Shown one piece after another: positions 8,309 through 17,242 of a DNA stretch of 64,000 nt. Source of the stretch: Methanoflorens sp963701995 (GTDB taxonomy: Archaea; Halobacteriota; Bog-38; Methanoflorentales; Methanoflorentaceae); NCBI GenBank assembly GCA_963701995.1, contig OY969693.1, positions 186,001 to 250,000 on the forward strand, in the 5' to 3' direction. The position numbers and the translations under genes were made by a program. The notes under the pieces are model-generated. The model ran no database searches. It saw only the letters and a list, made by a program, of their open reading frames with translations, and was not told the DNA's origin. Position 1 is the first letter of the stretch. Every line of letters starts with the position of its first letter.

Positions 8309-9589
8309 TCACAATGAACCCCCGTTTGTACCTCCCTCACGCGTCGTTCTTACTATTTCCCAGCGGACTGAATAGTTGCCGGTCACGACATCCTTCCACG
8401 CTATAAGCACGATGTACGCGTTCAGTAGAGTGTACCAAATCATTCTTGCCACTGCAGCTATTGTTGGACGTTCGGTTCGGTAGCTGTCTCCCAACTGCAA
8501 ACGCGCCAGCGTCAAGAGGGCAAAAGTCACGCCAAACGCGATAATGCTCGTCGTCATATGAAACAGCACTACGCCCCAGTCGAGCGACACAAGGTACAAT
8601 GCGGGGACTGCGAGCAGCAAATATGGTGACAGCATCGCAAGGCCTTTATGAGAGGGCAAGAGCAGCAGGCGATAGAGGTCTTTTGGCACCACGAGGAACT
8701 TTAAATTATGGAGAATACTTACTATCGTTCCGACGCCATTTTTCTTTTTTTGCTTCACCTGTTCATGTAATGTTGTCGGAGCCGCTTCATAAACGGCAGC
8801 TTCGGGCTCGTATTCGATTTTGTACCCCATCTTCCGTATTTTTATGCACATTTCAAAATCTTCTGTGGGCCTACTCGGGTCGATGTCCACCAAGCCCTTT
8901 CTCCACGCATTCATCTCCCCATCGAACAGAACTGCTGAGCAGAGTGCTGATTCGCCACTCCTCAATACGTGTTCAAGATCACGGTAGAACTTCGTCGAAA
9001 GGGTTAGTGCGTTGTCGGGATTGAGCACCACGTATCTCCCCCCGACTGCTCCGACCTGTGGATTCTTGAAATGGGGCGCTAGTTCTCTTAAGGCGTCTAG
9101 GTTGAAGACGCAGTTCGCATCCGTGACCAATACGATATCCCCTTTTGCATGCGACGTTCCCGCGTTTATAGCAGAACCCTTACCGTTTCTTTCCGTCTCG
9201 CGTACTAAGCTGAGCCGTGGTAAATCGCCGTCCTTGTTCAGTTCAATTAATCGCTGCACTATACGCGTCGTGCTGTCCGTTGATCCTGAATCTACGACAA
9301 TGATTTCATAGTTTTGTTTCGGATAATTCTGACTGTACAAGTTGTGTACTCTCGTCGCAATACTCGCTTCCTCATTGTATGTAGGCACAATGATGGACAC
9401 AAATGGCTGATAATTGTAGTCTTTTGCCTGCGGTTTCCGTCGTAGCGCGATAGCGGTCATTAACAACGGATACCCAGCAAATAGCCACACGATGAGAAAT
9501 GAAAGAACGAACAGCAACAAATAGATTAAGGGCTTCGCAGGTATTGTGGCAAAAGAATATATAAAAGAATATATATTAATGCCCAACAT
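8309..9589 (-). CDS. Membrane glycosyltransferase family 2
   Basis: This protein of about 426 residues has an N-terminal membrane segment, a cytoplasmic GT-A domain and a C-terminal membrane block. The GT2 domain begins FVSIIVPTYNEEASI, has DSGSTDST and a donor-metal region LVTDANCVF, and carries the acceptor-side acidic motif PTEDFEMCIKI. It resembles processive or single-addition polysaccharide synthases. I chose ATG 9589 because GGAGG lies 6 bases upstream of it, inside the end of the preceding GT2 gene (14-bp overlap). An in-frame Met at 9604 is less well placed. The overlap implies coupled expression with 9576-10340. Confidence 0.86.
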   Translation of the reverse strand: MLGINIYSFIYSFATIPAKPLIYLLLFVLSFLIVWLFAGYPLLMTAIALRRKPQAKDYNYQPFVSIIVPTYNEEASIATRVHNLYSQNYPKQNYEIIVVDSGSTDSTTRIVQRLIELNKDGDLPRLSLVRETERNGKGSAINAGTSHAKGDIVLVTDANCVFNLDALRELAPHFKNPQVGAVGGRYVVLNPDNALTLSTKFYRDLEHVLRSGESALCSAVLFDGEMNAWRKGLVDIDPSRPTEDFEMCIKIRKMGYKIEYEPEAAVYEAAPTTLHEQVKQKKKNGVGTIVSILHNLKFLVVPKDLYRLLLLPSHKGLAMLSPYLLLAVPALYLVSLDWGVVLFHMTTSIIAFGVTFALLTLARLQLGDSYRTERPTIAAVARMIWYTLLNAYIVLIAWKDVVTGNYSVRWEIVRTTREGGTNGGSL

Positions 9590-10340
9590 CAGTGTCCTCC
9601 ACAATCGGTATTATACGTCGCTGCCGCTCCGTTCCCGCTTCACTTAGGCCATTCAAGTGAGACAACCGCAAGCGACGCTTGCACAAAAAAAGAGCGATCT
9701 TGACGCCGTCTCTCAACGAAGACAGTTTCGGTTTATCCGCTCGGGCGCGATAGGTGATCGGAATCTCGGCGATGCGCAAACCTTTTCGCACACATTCCGC
9801 GAACATGTCAGCTTCAATTTCAAAGCCGCGCGCTGAGAGCTGCAAGCACCGAATCGCGTCGCGACGATAGCCCCACAAACCGGTACACACGTCGCTGATG
9901 CGCGCACCAAACAACGCCCGCGCGAGGAGCGAGAGGAGCTTGTTCCCGGCGACGTTGAGGTTGGTCATAGCACCGGGCTGTATGGTACCTGTGAGTCGAG
10001 ATCCGAGGACCACGTCATATGACTGTAACAGGCCCAGCATCTCGGAAACAGCGCTGACCGGGTACGTATCGTCCCCGTCAACCATAATCGCGTAATCGGC
10101 GTTGATGGACTTGAATGCCGTTTGAATGGCTGCGCCCTTTCCTTTCTGCGCTTCGAGTATGAGCTGGGCACCCTTTTGGACCGCGATCTCCCTCGTGTGA
10201 TCAGTGGATTGCCCGTCAACCACGTACACGGCAGTTTCGAGCCCGTTCTTCAAGAGGTCGCCAACGGGCACGCCATCGATGACCTTACCGATTGAGCGTT
10301 CCTCATTTAACGTCGGAATGACGAAAGCTACTGTCTCCAT
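9576..10340 (-). CDS. Glycosyltransferase family 2, dolichol-phosphate-mannose-synthase-like
   Basis: This soluble 254-residue GT-A enzyme has FVIPTLNEERSIGKVIDGVP, VDGQSTDHT, and the metal-binding MVDGDDTYP. It also has the DPM/DpgS-type signature SDVCTGLWGYRR and IPITYRARADKPKLSSLRDG. Such enzymes charge a polyprenyl phosphate with a sugar, here probably dolichyl phosphate, to feed membrane glycosyltransferases. There is no C-terminal membrane anchor. GGGTGAGG precedes the ATG. A close paralogue lies at 16454-17185. The next gene overlaps it, so the pair probably acts together. Confidence 0.86.
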   Translation of the reverse strand: METVAFVIPTLNEERSIGKVIDGVPVGDLLKNGLETAVYVVDGQSTDHTREIAVQKGAQLILEAQKGKGAAIQTAFKSINADYAIMVDGDDTYPVSAVSEMLGLLQSYDVVLGSRLTGTIQPGAMTNLNVAGNKLLSLLARALFGARISDVCTGLWGYRRDAIRCLQLSARGFEIEADMFAECVRKGLRIAEIPITYRARADKPKLSSLRDGVKIALFLCKRRLRLSHLNGLSEAGTERQRRIIPIVEDTDVGH

Positions 10341-11682
10341 CGCCTCACCCGCTTCTTGCGATATTTTTTCGGTCGAATCGGCGATTCACCGCTTTCGTCA
10401 AGTCGATTTGCTAATCGGTTGCTCCGCTCAGCAGCGATGAACTGCTCGATTCTTTCACAGCCGCGGCTAGGTCGTCAGCTACGGCTAAGCCACGTATTTG
10501 CAAAGCGCCTTTCTACCAAGGTGTCAACGCCCGTATCAAAAGCCCCTCAAAACGAACGAGACATTTCCCCCCCTAGGCACTAAGATACGGCACTAAGATA
10601 ATACGCCTAAGTATAAAAGATTTGTGGCAAAATTGCAATTAAGTTGCAATATTGCATGAAGATAGCAACATTGATCCCAACCCAATAGTTCCACGACCAC
10701 GTCCAGAACCGCTTCATCTGGATAACCGGTTTGTGGCTCTACTAACTCAGTACACGATTAAGCCGTGACAGATGAGAACATGAGTTCTCTCCAAAAAAAC
10801 AAAAAAAGCAACCTTCAGAACATTCACAATGGTCTTAAAAAGTAAAGAAGATAGTGCGGCCTGACAATTGACGAGTGAGGGCCATCTTAGGAGAACTTTC
10901 ATCGGTCTCTTCCTCCTTCGTGACCTGCTACTTGGTCGTTTTTGAGTGTTCTTGAAGGCAAGCGCCCTGACCCGATAGGTCTTCAGGGAAGCGATTCACA
11001 AGAAACCGAAGAGCACACTAGCGATTCGTTTTGGACGCCCGGGTGACTGGCCGGCCACGGAGGGATTCCACCGCCCCCACTTCGGTTGAGACGACTATTA
11101 CCTGCACACTTTTGACAACGCTTGTTCTCGCGTTGTGAGGTTCTAGCGGTCATTTCGGGCGCTCGGGTAACGCTGAGCCCGATATGGTCGCCTCCTGTTG
11201 CACGTCGTGCGAGCAGATCCAACTCGAAGCACGTGAGAGAGCCAGCAGAGCACCGCAAGCGGCAGGGGCCTGCCTAATCCTCGCTTTCAGGGGAACAAAA
11301 ATCAGGAATTCATCAACACCGAATAGCCGCTGCTAATCGTGCACCTTATGTGCGTGTAAGCTACACGCACACCGTAGTTCTTTAGCATTCACCACCCTAC
11401 GTCACAATTCGACTTTGCGGCTGCCCCGAGCAGTTGATCGACCTTTCTGTTGGAGCTAGTCAGTAACAGGTATCGTTGCGCAGAGTATAGTTTTAGACAA
11501 CGGTTGTGATTTTGAACAATTTTTAATTTCTTTTTAATGTACCATAACAAGTAGACAAAACGACAATCCAAGAGCCTCAAGCGGCTAGAAAGAACGTTTA
11601 AGTTATGTTGGTTTGCTTACCTTATTGGCGGCGTGCTTGCTGGATGCGCACGGCGCGACCGCGAACGAAGCGAGGTGATCGT
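10341..11682. other. Long gene-poor region
   Basis: No confident gene in about 1.3 kb. The first 100 bases, upstream of the GT2 gene, share patches with the region upstream of its paralogue at 16454-17185 (tcagcagcg beside a ttgctc motif, 10418-10434 against 17478-17495), so the duplication took in flanking DNA. One weak frame (10983-11258, minus) has CQKC and a later CSSVSC pair that recall a zinc ribbon. A+T-rich stretches around 10600-10660 and 11510-11560 may hold promoters. Confidence 0.5.
10983..11258 (-). CDS. Doubtful small ORF with zinc-ribbon-like cysteines
   Basis: This 91-residue frame ends with CQKCAGNSRLNRSGGGG and, further on, CSSVSC, which weakly recalls a zinc ribbon. No convincing ribosome-binding site or promoter was found and the rest is Arg/Ser-rich without a recognisable domain. 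It may be a remnant or chance. Confidence 0.2.
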   Translation of the reverse strand: MRCSAGSLTCFELDLLARRATGGDHIGLSVTRAPEMTARTSQRENKRCQKCAGNSRLNRSGGGGIPPWPASHPGVQNESLVCSSVSCESLP

Positions 11683-12666
11683 ATGATGAAATACAAAAGT
11701 AGCGTTATTAGTATTACGTTAGCAGCCCTCGTGCTCGTCTCACTGTGTGCGGTGTGTGCGAGCACGAGCGTGAGTGGCAACCCCATCCCCGCCGACACAT
11801 CGCCTTCAGTGTGCATGCCGAAGAATAGTCACTACTATTACATCTTTGTAAAAGGCTATGACGGCGCCCTCTGGTACAACAGAGAGGATACCACACCGGG
11901 CTTACCTAACTGGGGGTGGGCGGGATGGACGTCCCTCAGCGGACAGCTAGCGACGTCACCGTGTGTCGTATCGCAGTCGTCTGCTACTCTTGACGTCTTT
12001 GTCCGCGGCACGAACGGCGCTCTCTACACCAGGCATTTCTCGGGAAGCTGGGGCCCATGGACCAACCTCGGCGGGCAGATTGCACCCGGTACAGGACCGG
12101 GGGCCAGCTCATGGGGCTCAGGTCGTCTCGACGTCTTTGTAGAAGGCACCGACGGCGCCATGTGGCATAAGTCATATACCAGCGGGTGGTCCGGCTGGGA
12201 AAACCTCGGCGGGAAACTGACCTCGTCACCCGGAGCCGTATCGCGAGGGAGTGGTCTTATCGACGTCTTTGCACCGAGCGGCGGCGCCCTCTATCATAAA
12301 TGGTATAACGGCGGGTGGTCCGGCTGGGAAAACGTCGGCGGGGCGATTGCCTCTGGTACAGGACCGGGGGTCAGCGCAATGCACGTCCATACTTATGGTA
12401 GTCAGACGTGCGATCGTCTAGACGTCTTTATAAAAAGCACGGATGGCGCTATATGGCAGAGAACTTGGATTGCAGCGTCCGGGTGGTCCGGCTGGGGAAG
12501 CCGTGGTGGGCAGCCCGCCTCGTCACCAACAGCAACAATGGTGGGGTATTCCATCGAAGTCCAGGCGCGCTTCACCGACGGCTACATCTACCTCAACGAG
12601 TATTTTAGCGGGGTGTGGCACGGTTGGATGGGCGGCGCCATGGACGGCCCTCCAGGCTTATTATAG
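11683..12666 (+). CDS. Secreted PLL-like (bacterial lectin-type) beta-propeller protein
   Basis: The 327-residue protein starts at ATG 11683, placed behind GAGGTGATCG. A signal peptide (MMKYKSSVISITLAALVLVS) ends near residue 30. The mature part is built of about six repeats of roughly 45-50 residues with the pattern DVFVxGTDGAxWxxxxxxGWSGWxxLGG, the signature of PLL/tachylectin-like propellers that bind sugars or phosphorylated lipids. It is probably exported and may bind surface glycan made by the neighbouring glycosyltransferases. The last repeat ends at a TAG inside a decayed 58-bp tandem duplicate, so the C-terminus may be truncated relative to its ancestor. Confidence 0.75.
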   Translation: MMKYKSSVISITLAALVLVSLCAVCASTSVSGNPIPADTSPSVCMPKNSHYYYIFVKGYDGALWYNREDTTPGLPNWGWAGWTSLSGQLATSPCVVSQSSATLDVFVRGTNGALYTRHFSGSWGPWTNLGGQIAPGTGPGASSWGSGRLDVFVEGTDGAMWHKSYTSGWSGWENLGGKLTSSPGAVSRGSGLIDVFAPSGGALYHKWYNGGWSGWENVGGAIASGTGPGVSAMHVHTYGSQTCDRLDVFIKSTDGAIWQRTWIAASGWSGWGSRGGQPASSPTATMVGYSIEVQARFTDGYIYLNEYFSGVWHGWMGGAMDGPPGLL

Positions 12667-12715
12667 CGGGGTGTGGCACTATTAGATGCGCAGGGCCTAC
12701 AAGGCCCTCCGTAAC
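12601..12715 (+). repeat. 58-bp tandem duplication at the lectin gene end
   Basis: Two copies, at about 12601-12658 and 12659-12715, share the opening tattNtagcggggtgtggcac and then a partly eroded ending. The stop codon at 12664 lies in the first bases of the second copy. The second copy carries further changes and an extra stop, so it is no longer translated. Confidence 0.7.
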
Positions 12716-13689
12716 GCCCGCACCGGCCCGCCCGGGGTGTAGACTACCGGTGCGCTACCACACACCGAGAAACCGCCAGCGGCAAGGACAGTGTCTGCTG
12801 CTGGTGTCCCTCTCGGTAAGCGTAGGTGTCGATCGATCCGAGCGAGCGATCCGCCCCGCATGTGAGAGACCGCTTAGCCGCCGCGTTATCGCGTATTTGC
12901 TCAGTGCTGTCTAATAAAAAAGATGACTTAGTCTCCTGACGCGATCCGTTCAAAAATGGCGACCGCGGTCCGGCTCGCATGAAACGGGGTTGCGAGACAG
13001 ATCCCCCTACCCGGGGCTAAAAACAACGCAACTAGGGTAGCTACGCAACGTTGAAAAAAGAAAGGTATACCTTGGCCCGTTGGTCGAAATTAGCTGTGAA
13101 TTGACCGGTTACGAAACCGCTATTCTAAACACGTTCGTTCGTATTGTTTACGATCATAGTTTTTCATTTTTCCCTATTTCACTGCTTTGTTTCTGCTTAA
13201 GTCATTCCCGGAGTAATGTGCTGATTTTGGTATTCGCGTGGCGACCACTTGATTTCCGTTACGAGGATAACCCTCTTTACGCTGCTCTTCACGAAGTGCA
13301 CATATAATGAACTGCCAAGGTGCGAAAAGTGTTGTGCGTCCGTGAAAAAAGCACCGACCGATGGTGAAGAAAGGATGATTGAGAAGGGACTTGTCTTGAC
13401 AGACAACAACGCGAAATCATTGAGCAACGCGTTTGCCGAAGTCAAAACAAAGAGCTTTGAGGAATCCGAGGCTCGAGTAGATGCCACTCAAGCACTAGAC
13501 GTGCATTTCGCGGTTCAGACCTACGGAGAGAGAAGGACAGAAGAAAGAAAGACGCCACGTGTATCTTAGTCCGTTAAGAGAGCCTTGTCCTCGGCACGAT
13601 TATCGCGCATGGCGACGCTGACACATGCGAGAGCTTATCGCTGATGCTGTACAGCCGGCTCGCTCTGCCGCTATCCTAGGACCCCCAGC
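12716..13689. other. Gene-poor region
   Basis: Overlapping open frames on both strands around 13197-13569 show no recognisable domain, and neither has both a good start signal and a conserved-looking protein. The + frame has an internal ATG at 13374 that would give a short charged protein; I do not support it as a gene. No RNA gene or repeat was recognised. Confidence 0.4.
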
Positions 13690-13995
13690 TTAAACCTGGT
13701 ACGGGTTCCAAATGTGTTCGACCGGACTATCGGAAGCGTGTTGAACCGGACTATCGGTTTGAACAGCAGAAGCGGAGGTTACGACGCAGCACGCGACTGC
13801 CGGACAGGTAGGGGTCGTGGCCGGCCACGTGACGGGGCACGGAGAGGAACAGCACGATGAGGTGGTGCAGCTCGTGCACTGAGCACAGCTCGTCGCGAGA
13901 CACGTGTTGGTAGCAGCAGCTGCCACATTTATCGCTGCGAACAGCGAAAGTGCCACCACGAATAGCCCTATCAAAGAAACTACTACTTTTTTCAT
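13690..13995 (-). CDS. Small secreted cysteine-rich protein
   Basis: The frame from ATG 13995, preceded by GAAGGAAAA, gives 101 residues. The first 26 are a clear signal peptide (MKKVVVSLIGLFVVALSLFA). The mature part has 12 cysteines in about 45 residues (CLATSCAQCTSCTTSSCCSS and onward) and a Thr/Pro-rich stretch. The Cys pattern suggests a disulfide-knotted or metal-binding extracellular peptide. An in-frame Met 13 codons upstream (14034) would bury the signal peptide and is less likely. No family recognised. Confidence 0.6.
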   Translation of the reverse strand: MKKVVVSLIGLFVVALSLFAAINVAAAATNTCLATSCAQCTSCTTSSCCSSPCPVTWPATTPTCPAVACCVVTSASAVQTDSPVQHASDSPVEHIWNPYQV

Positions 13996-14146
13996 TTTTC
14001 CTTCGACGCACAAATCGGGCTTGCTTCCTAGCATTAAGCCCGTTCAGTTCGTGTGAGCAAGGTCAGCACAACGTAAGCCCCTTTTCTGCGACGATTACTG
14101 AAACGCGTGCTGACGTCGATGCTCGATAACAGCGTTGGCAGCGGCT

Positions 14147-14158
14147 ACCATATATATC
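14147..14158 (-). promoter_or_regulatory. TATA box candidate for the Cys-rich protein gene
   Basis: The sequence accatatatatc reads AAGATATATATGG on the minus strand. A start about 25 bp downstream would leave a leader of roughly 125 bases before ATG 13995. Confidence 0.35.
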
Positions 14159-14539
14159 TTACTAAAAAATTGCACGATATTGTGGATATTGCTGTTTTTT
14201 GATAACTTTTGCTAGTGCCACACGAGATGGGGGATGATCAGCCTGGCTCGTACCTTCCCACGCGTTTTGAGCTGCTGCGCTGGAGATCCCAGTCTGGCTG
14301 GACAAGCGATCGTCTGCTCCTTTTGCAGCGACCAGACACGTTGTCTGCATACAGTTTCGACTATACCCGCCTTGAACGAAGCACTCGGCCGAGACGTGAA
14401 CGCAGCAGACGGGTGAACATAGACTGAGGATGCTGTGTCGCCTTCGAAGCGTTACAGCATGAATCACGCCACGAGCGCGTCCTGTCCAGGGGTCCCAAGT
14501 TAAAGTTATTACAAAAGAGGGGGCATGGCGTGAATCAGG
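14159..14539. other. Intergenic region before the DUF4012 gene
   Basis: No supported gene. A 130-residue frame on the minus strand (14162-14554) is Arg/Ser/Cys-rich without domain features and overlaps the start of the DUF4012 gene, so I treat it as chance. The stretch should contain the promoter for the gene at 14540. Confidence 0.45.
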
Positions 14540-15805
14540 ATGGATACTCGTCATAACTCCCAGACGCGCCGATACGTCGCCGGTGCTCTGCTCATTATCA
14601 TTGTCGCCGCGCTGCTTTTTCCAACGTTCGACGGCCTGAGCGCCGCGGGCTTCTTTGGTGATAAGACCTACCTCATCATCCTTCAGGACAACGATGAGAT
14701 CAGAAGTACCGGTGGACTAATGGCGTGCGTGGGGGTGGTCACCACGCACGACGGCAACATCGCGAGCCTGCGGTACTACTACTTGAAGAGCCCGCAGCTG
14801 AGCGCCGTCGTCACGCTCGACGGGCCTGAAAGCCTCACCAAGTTCTTTAACGTTAACGCCGCCGCGCTCTCTGATTCAAACGTCCAATACGATTTTGCCT
14901 CATTTGCTCCGAAGATGAAATCCGACTTTTACAACGTGACGGGACAGAAGGTCGACGGGATCGTCGCACTCGACTTCACCGCGCTCGAAGGGATTATGAA
15001 GATAACAGGGCCGATAACGGCATCAGGCGACGTCATAACGAGCCAAAACGTGGCTGATCGCTTGCATTACTATGCAGGGATCGAAGGCGAGAAGACGACA
15101 TTCACCGGCCTCTTGTCGACGCTGACATTCGATCTCGCTCGATCGATCCTGGACGCAAGTATCCCGCAGAAACTCGCGCTATTCACCACGCTGCGGAGTT
15201 TAGAGGCTGAAAAACACGTGCTCATCTATCCCAGCGAGGGATTCGTGTTCCGCAACGCTGGCGGCGAAAGCGCGACGCCGACAACGGACTCCATCTCCGT
15301 GGTCGATGCAACTCTCGGCACTGGACCCGCAGATTTCTCCGTGAACCGAACGATAGACGACCACATTGAGCTCCTCGCGGACGGTTCTGCCGTCTCCACG
15401 CTGACGCTCACGTACACCAACGACTGCTGGTGGGACTATGACGTATTTTCCACGACGCTCGTTCCGCCTGGGGCTGCGCTTTTCGCGGCATATAACACCT
15501 CACACGCGTTCAAGGCCCCTGAGATTACTGGCGGGGAGGGGTTTACCGCTTTTTCGTCGCGCATCGTGGTGGCTGCCAACACGACCGGAAGCATGACGTA
15601 CGTCTACAAGATACCGAGCGTCATCCAGGGAAGTGGGATAGGGCACCGCTACGACCTTACCGTGCAAAAACAAGCGGGCATCGTTCGATACGTCTTGAAC
15701 GTCAGCGTGCAGCTTCCCCCCGGAGCGACGATGATCCACGCTGAAAACGTTGGCTCGAATCAGGTGCTCACCGGAGACGCTCACGTAAGCGTCGTGTACA
15801 GATAG
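14540..15805 (+). CDS. DUF4012-type exported protein
   Basis: This 421-residue protein has an N-terminal membrane anchor (RYVAGALLIIIVAALLFPTF). A domain resembling DUF4012 follows: YLIILQDNDEIRSTGGLMAC is the family hallmark, and VDGIVALDFTALEGIMKITG matches its second conserved block. DUF4012 proteins lie outside the membrane and are often found in polysaccharide loci; their biochemistry is not established. The C-terminal half is Ser/Thr-rich and probably beta-structured. It lies 4 bp before the DUF4352 gene, so the two are probably co-transcribed. Its proximity to two GT2 loci supports a surface-glycan role. Confidence 0.78.
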   Translation: MDTRHNSQTRRYVAGALLIIIVAALLFPTFDGLSAAGFFGDKTYLIILQDNDEIRSTGGLMACVGVVTTHDGNIASLRYYYLKSPQLSAVVTLDGPESLTKFFNVNAAALSDSNVQYDFASFAPKMKSDFYNVTGQKVDGIVALDFTALEGIMKITGPITASGDVITSQNVADRLHYYAGIEGEKTTFTGLLSTLTFDLARSILDASIPQKLALFTTLRSLEAEKHVLIYPSEGFVFRNAGGESATPTTDSISVVDATLGTGPADFSVNRTIDDHIELLADGSAVSTLTLTYTNDCWWDYDVFSTTLVPPGAALFAAYNTSHAFKAPEITGGEGFTAFSSRIVVAANTTGSMTYVYKIPSVIQGSGIGHRYDLTVQKQAGIVRYVLNVSVQLPPGATMIHAENVGSNQVLTGDAHVSVVYR

Positions 15806-15809
15806 AGGC

Positions 15810-16379
15810 ATGAACGCAAAAAAAGGCGCTGCGCTTGTCATTCTCGTCGTCATCGTTGCGCTTGCTGCGATCGTGGCGACGTTTGTCTCGACGTCGCCTG
15901 CAAGCGAGGTCAGGTACCAAGAGCCGACGTCGGCGACACACGCGACGCTGGGACAGAGCGCGACTGACGGCACGATCGCGCTACGGCTAAACGGCATCTC
16001 CGATGCTGCATCCCCCGCGACACGCAGCGCGTGGATCACGTTCAATCGTGAAGCACGAGACTACGGAGTGTACAGATTGTCACTTACGCCGCCTCCTGGT
16101 AACTCCTATCTCGTCGCAAACGTTAGCGTCACGAACGTACACCAGGGGACGGTTCCCTTTACCTACGGAGCTTTCGTGCTGCTCTCGCACGATGGCACCG
16201 CCTATTATTCCAACTACGCCGTGTGCAACGGTGGCTGCAGCGCACAGGCCCTCGCAGCCCGTACGCTCAACGAGAATTTCACGAGCGACGTATACGTGCT
16301 TTTCTCGGTTCCCGCAGCGACGCAGCCGGCAAAACTCGTGTACACGGCATCGAGTCCGCCAATTGTGATGTCGATCTGA
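15810..16379 (+). CDS. Membrane-anchored DUF4352-like protein
   Basis: This 189-residue protein has an N-terminal transmembrane anchor (AALVILVVIVALAAIVATFV) and one extracellular beta-sandwich domain of the DUF4352/telokin-like kind. Its hallmark is PGNSYLVANVSVTNVHQGTV, followed by a Tyr/Asp-rich strand (HDGTAYYSNYAV) and the closing LVYTASSPPIVMSI. It follows the DUF4012 gene with a 4-bp gap. Two decayed copies of the same domain lie at 18558-18967. Its function is unknown; such domains are commonly ligand- or protein-binding modules on the cell surface. Confidence 0.72.
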   Translation: MNAKKGAALVILVVIVALAAIVATFVSTSPASEVRYQEPTSATHATLGQSATDGTIALRLNGISDAASPATRSAWITFNREARDYGVYRLSLTPPPGNSYLVANVSVTNVHQGTVPFTYGAFVLLSHDGTAYYSNYAVCNGGCSAQALAARTLNENFTSDVYVLFSVPAATQPAKLVYTASSPPIVMSI

Positions 16380-16453
16380 ACGGTCGTCACGCTTTGCGTG
16401 TAAACGGCTTCATACGTCATCTACCGCGAGATCCGCGCGCTTTGTTCGAGATT

Positions 16454-17185
16454 TCAATTGAGCCGCGGTTTTTTGTCGACGTGCGTTTGATCGACGTTCT
16501 CGTACACCTGTTCCAGGCGTCGCCTGCACAAAAACAGCCCTATCTTTAGGCCGTCCCTCAGTGACGCGAGCTTCGGCCGATCCTTTCGAGCGCGGTAGGT
16601 GATCGGGATTTCCCCGATCTGCAAGCCGTTCCTCACGCATTCAGCGAACATATCAGCTTCAATTTCAAAGCCGGGCGCTGCGAGCTCCAAGCGCCGAATC
16701 GCGCCGCTTCGGTAGGCCCAGAAACCCGTGCACACGTCGCTGACACGCACACCAAACAGCCCCCACGCGAGGAGCGAGAGGAGGACGTTCCCCACGACGT
16801 TGAGTGTAGTCATGGCTCCCGGCTCTATGGTACCCTTGAGTCGCGATCCGATGACCACGTCGTATTGCTTGAGTAGACGTGTCATCTCAGTCGCCATGTC
16901 GATCGGGTAGGTATCGTCCCCGTCAACCATAATCGCGTAGTCGGCAGTGATGGACTTGAATGCCGTTTGAATGGCCACACCCTTTCCCTTCCGCTCTTCG
17001 AGTATGATCGTGGCACCCTTTTCGACAGCGATCTCCCTCGTGTTATCGGTGGATTTTCCGTCGATCACGTACACGGCAGTTTCGAACCCGCTCTGCAAGA
17101 GATCGGCAACCGGCACGCCGTCGATAACCTTGGCGATTGAGCGTCCCTCGTTTAACGTCGGAATGACGATAGCTAATGTTTCCAT
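16454..17185 (-). CDS. Glycosyltransferase family 2, paralogue of 9576-10340
   Basis: The protein, about 243 residues from ATG 17185, is highly similar throughout to the GT2 at 9576-10340. It shares VIPTLNEGRSIAKVIDGVPV, MVDGDDTYP, SDVCTGFWAYRSGAIRRLEL, and IPITYRARKDRPKLASLRDG. I set the start by alignment with the paralogue; an earlier in-frame ATG at 17242 adds 19 residues that the paralogue lacks. It is convergent with the DUF4352 gene and stands alone, without the partner membrane GT2. It probably charges a polyprenyl phosphate. The copies flank the lectin and DUF4012 genes about 7 kb apart. Confidence 0.85.
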   Translation of the reverse strand: METLAIVIPTLNEGRSIAKVIDGVPVADLLQSGFETAVYVIDGKSTDNTREIAVEKGATIILEERKGKGVAIQTAFKSITADYAIMVDGDDTYPIDMATEMTRLLKQYDVVIGSRLKGTIEPGAMTTLNVVGNVLLSLLAWGLFGVRVSDVCTGFWAYRSGAIRRLELAAPGFEIEADMFAECVRNGLQIGEIPITYRARKDRPKLASLRDGLKIGLFLCRRRLEQVYENVDQTHVDKKPRLN

Positions 17186-17242
17186 CATCTCGCCTGCTCT
17201 TGCGATATCGTCCGTGGCATCGGCGATCCCCCCTTTGGTCAT

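Noticed and set aside
12685..12710. Short GGCC-rich hairpin after the lectin gene considered as a terminator
   Set aside because: The stem is only about 6 bp without a T tail and lies in the decayed repeat.
13197..13569. Overlapping open frames on both strands
   Set aside because: Neither has convincing start signals and domain features together; possibly a remnant, not enough to call.
14162..14554. 130-codon minus frame before the DUF4012 gene
   Set aside because: No recognisable domain or start signal; it overlaps the start of a better gene.
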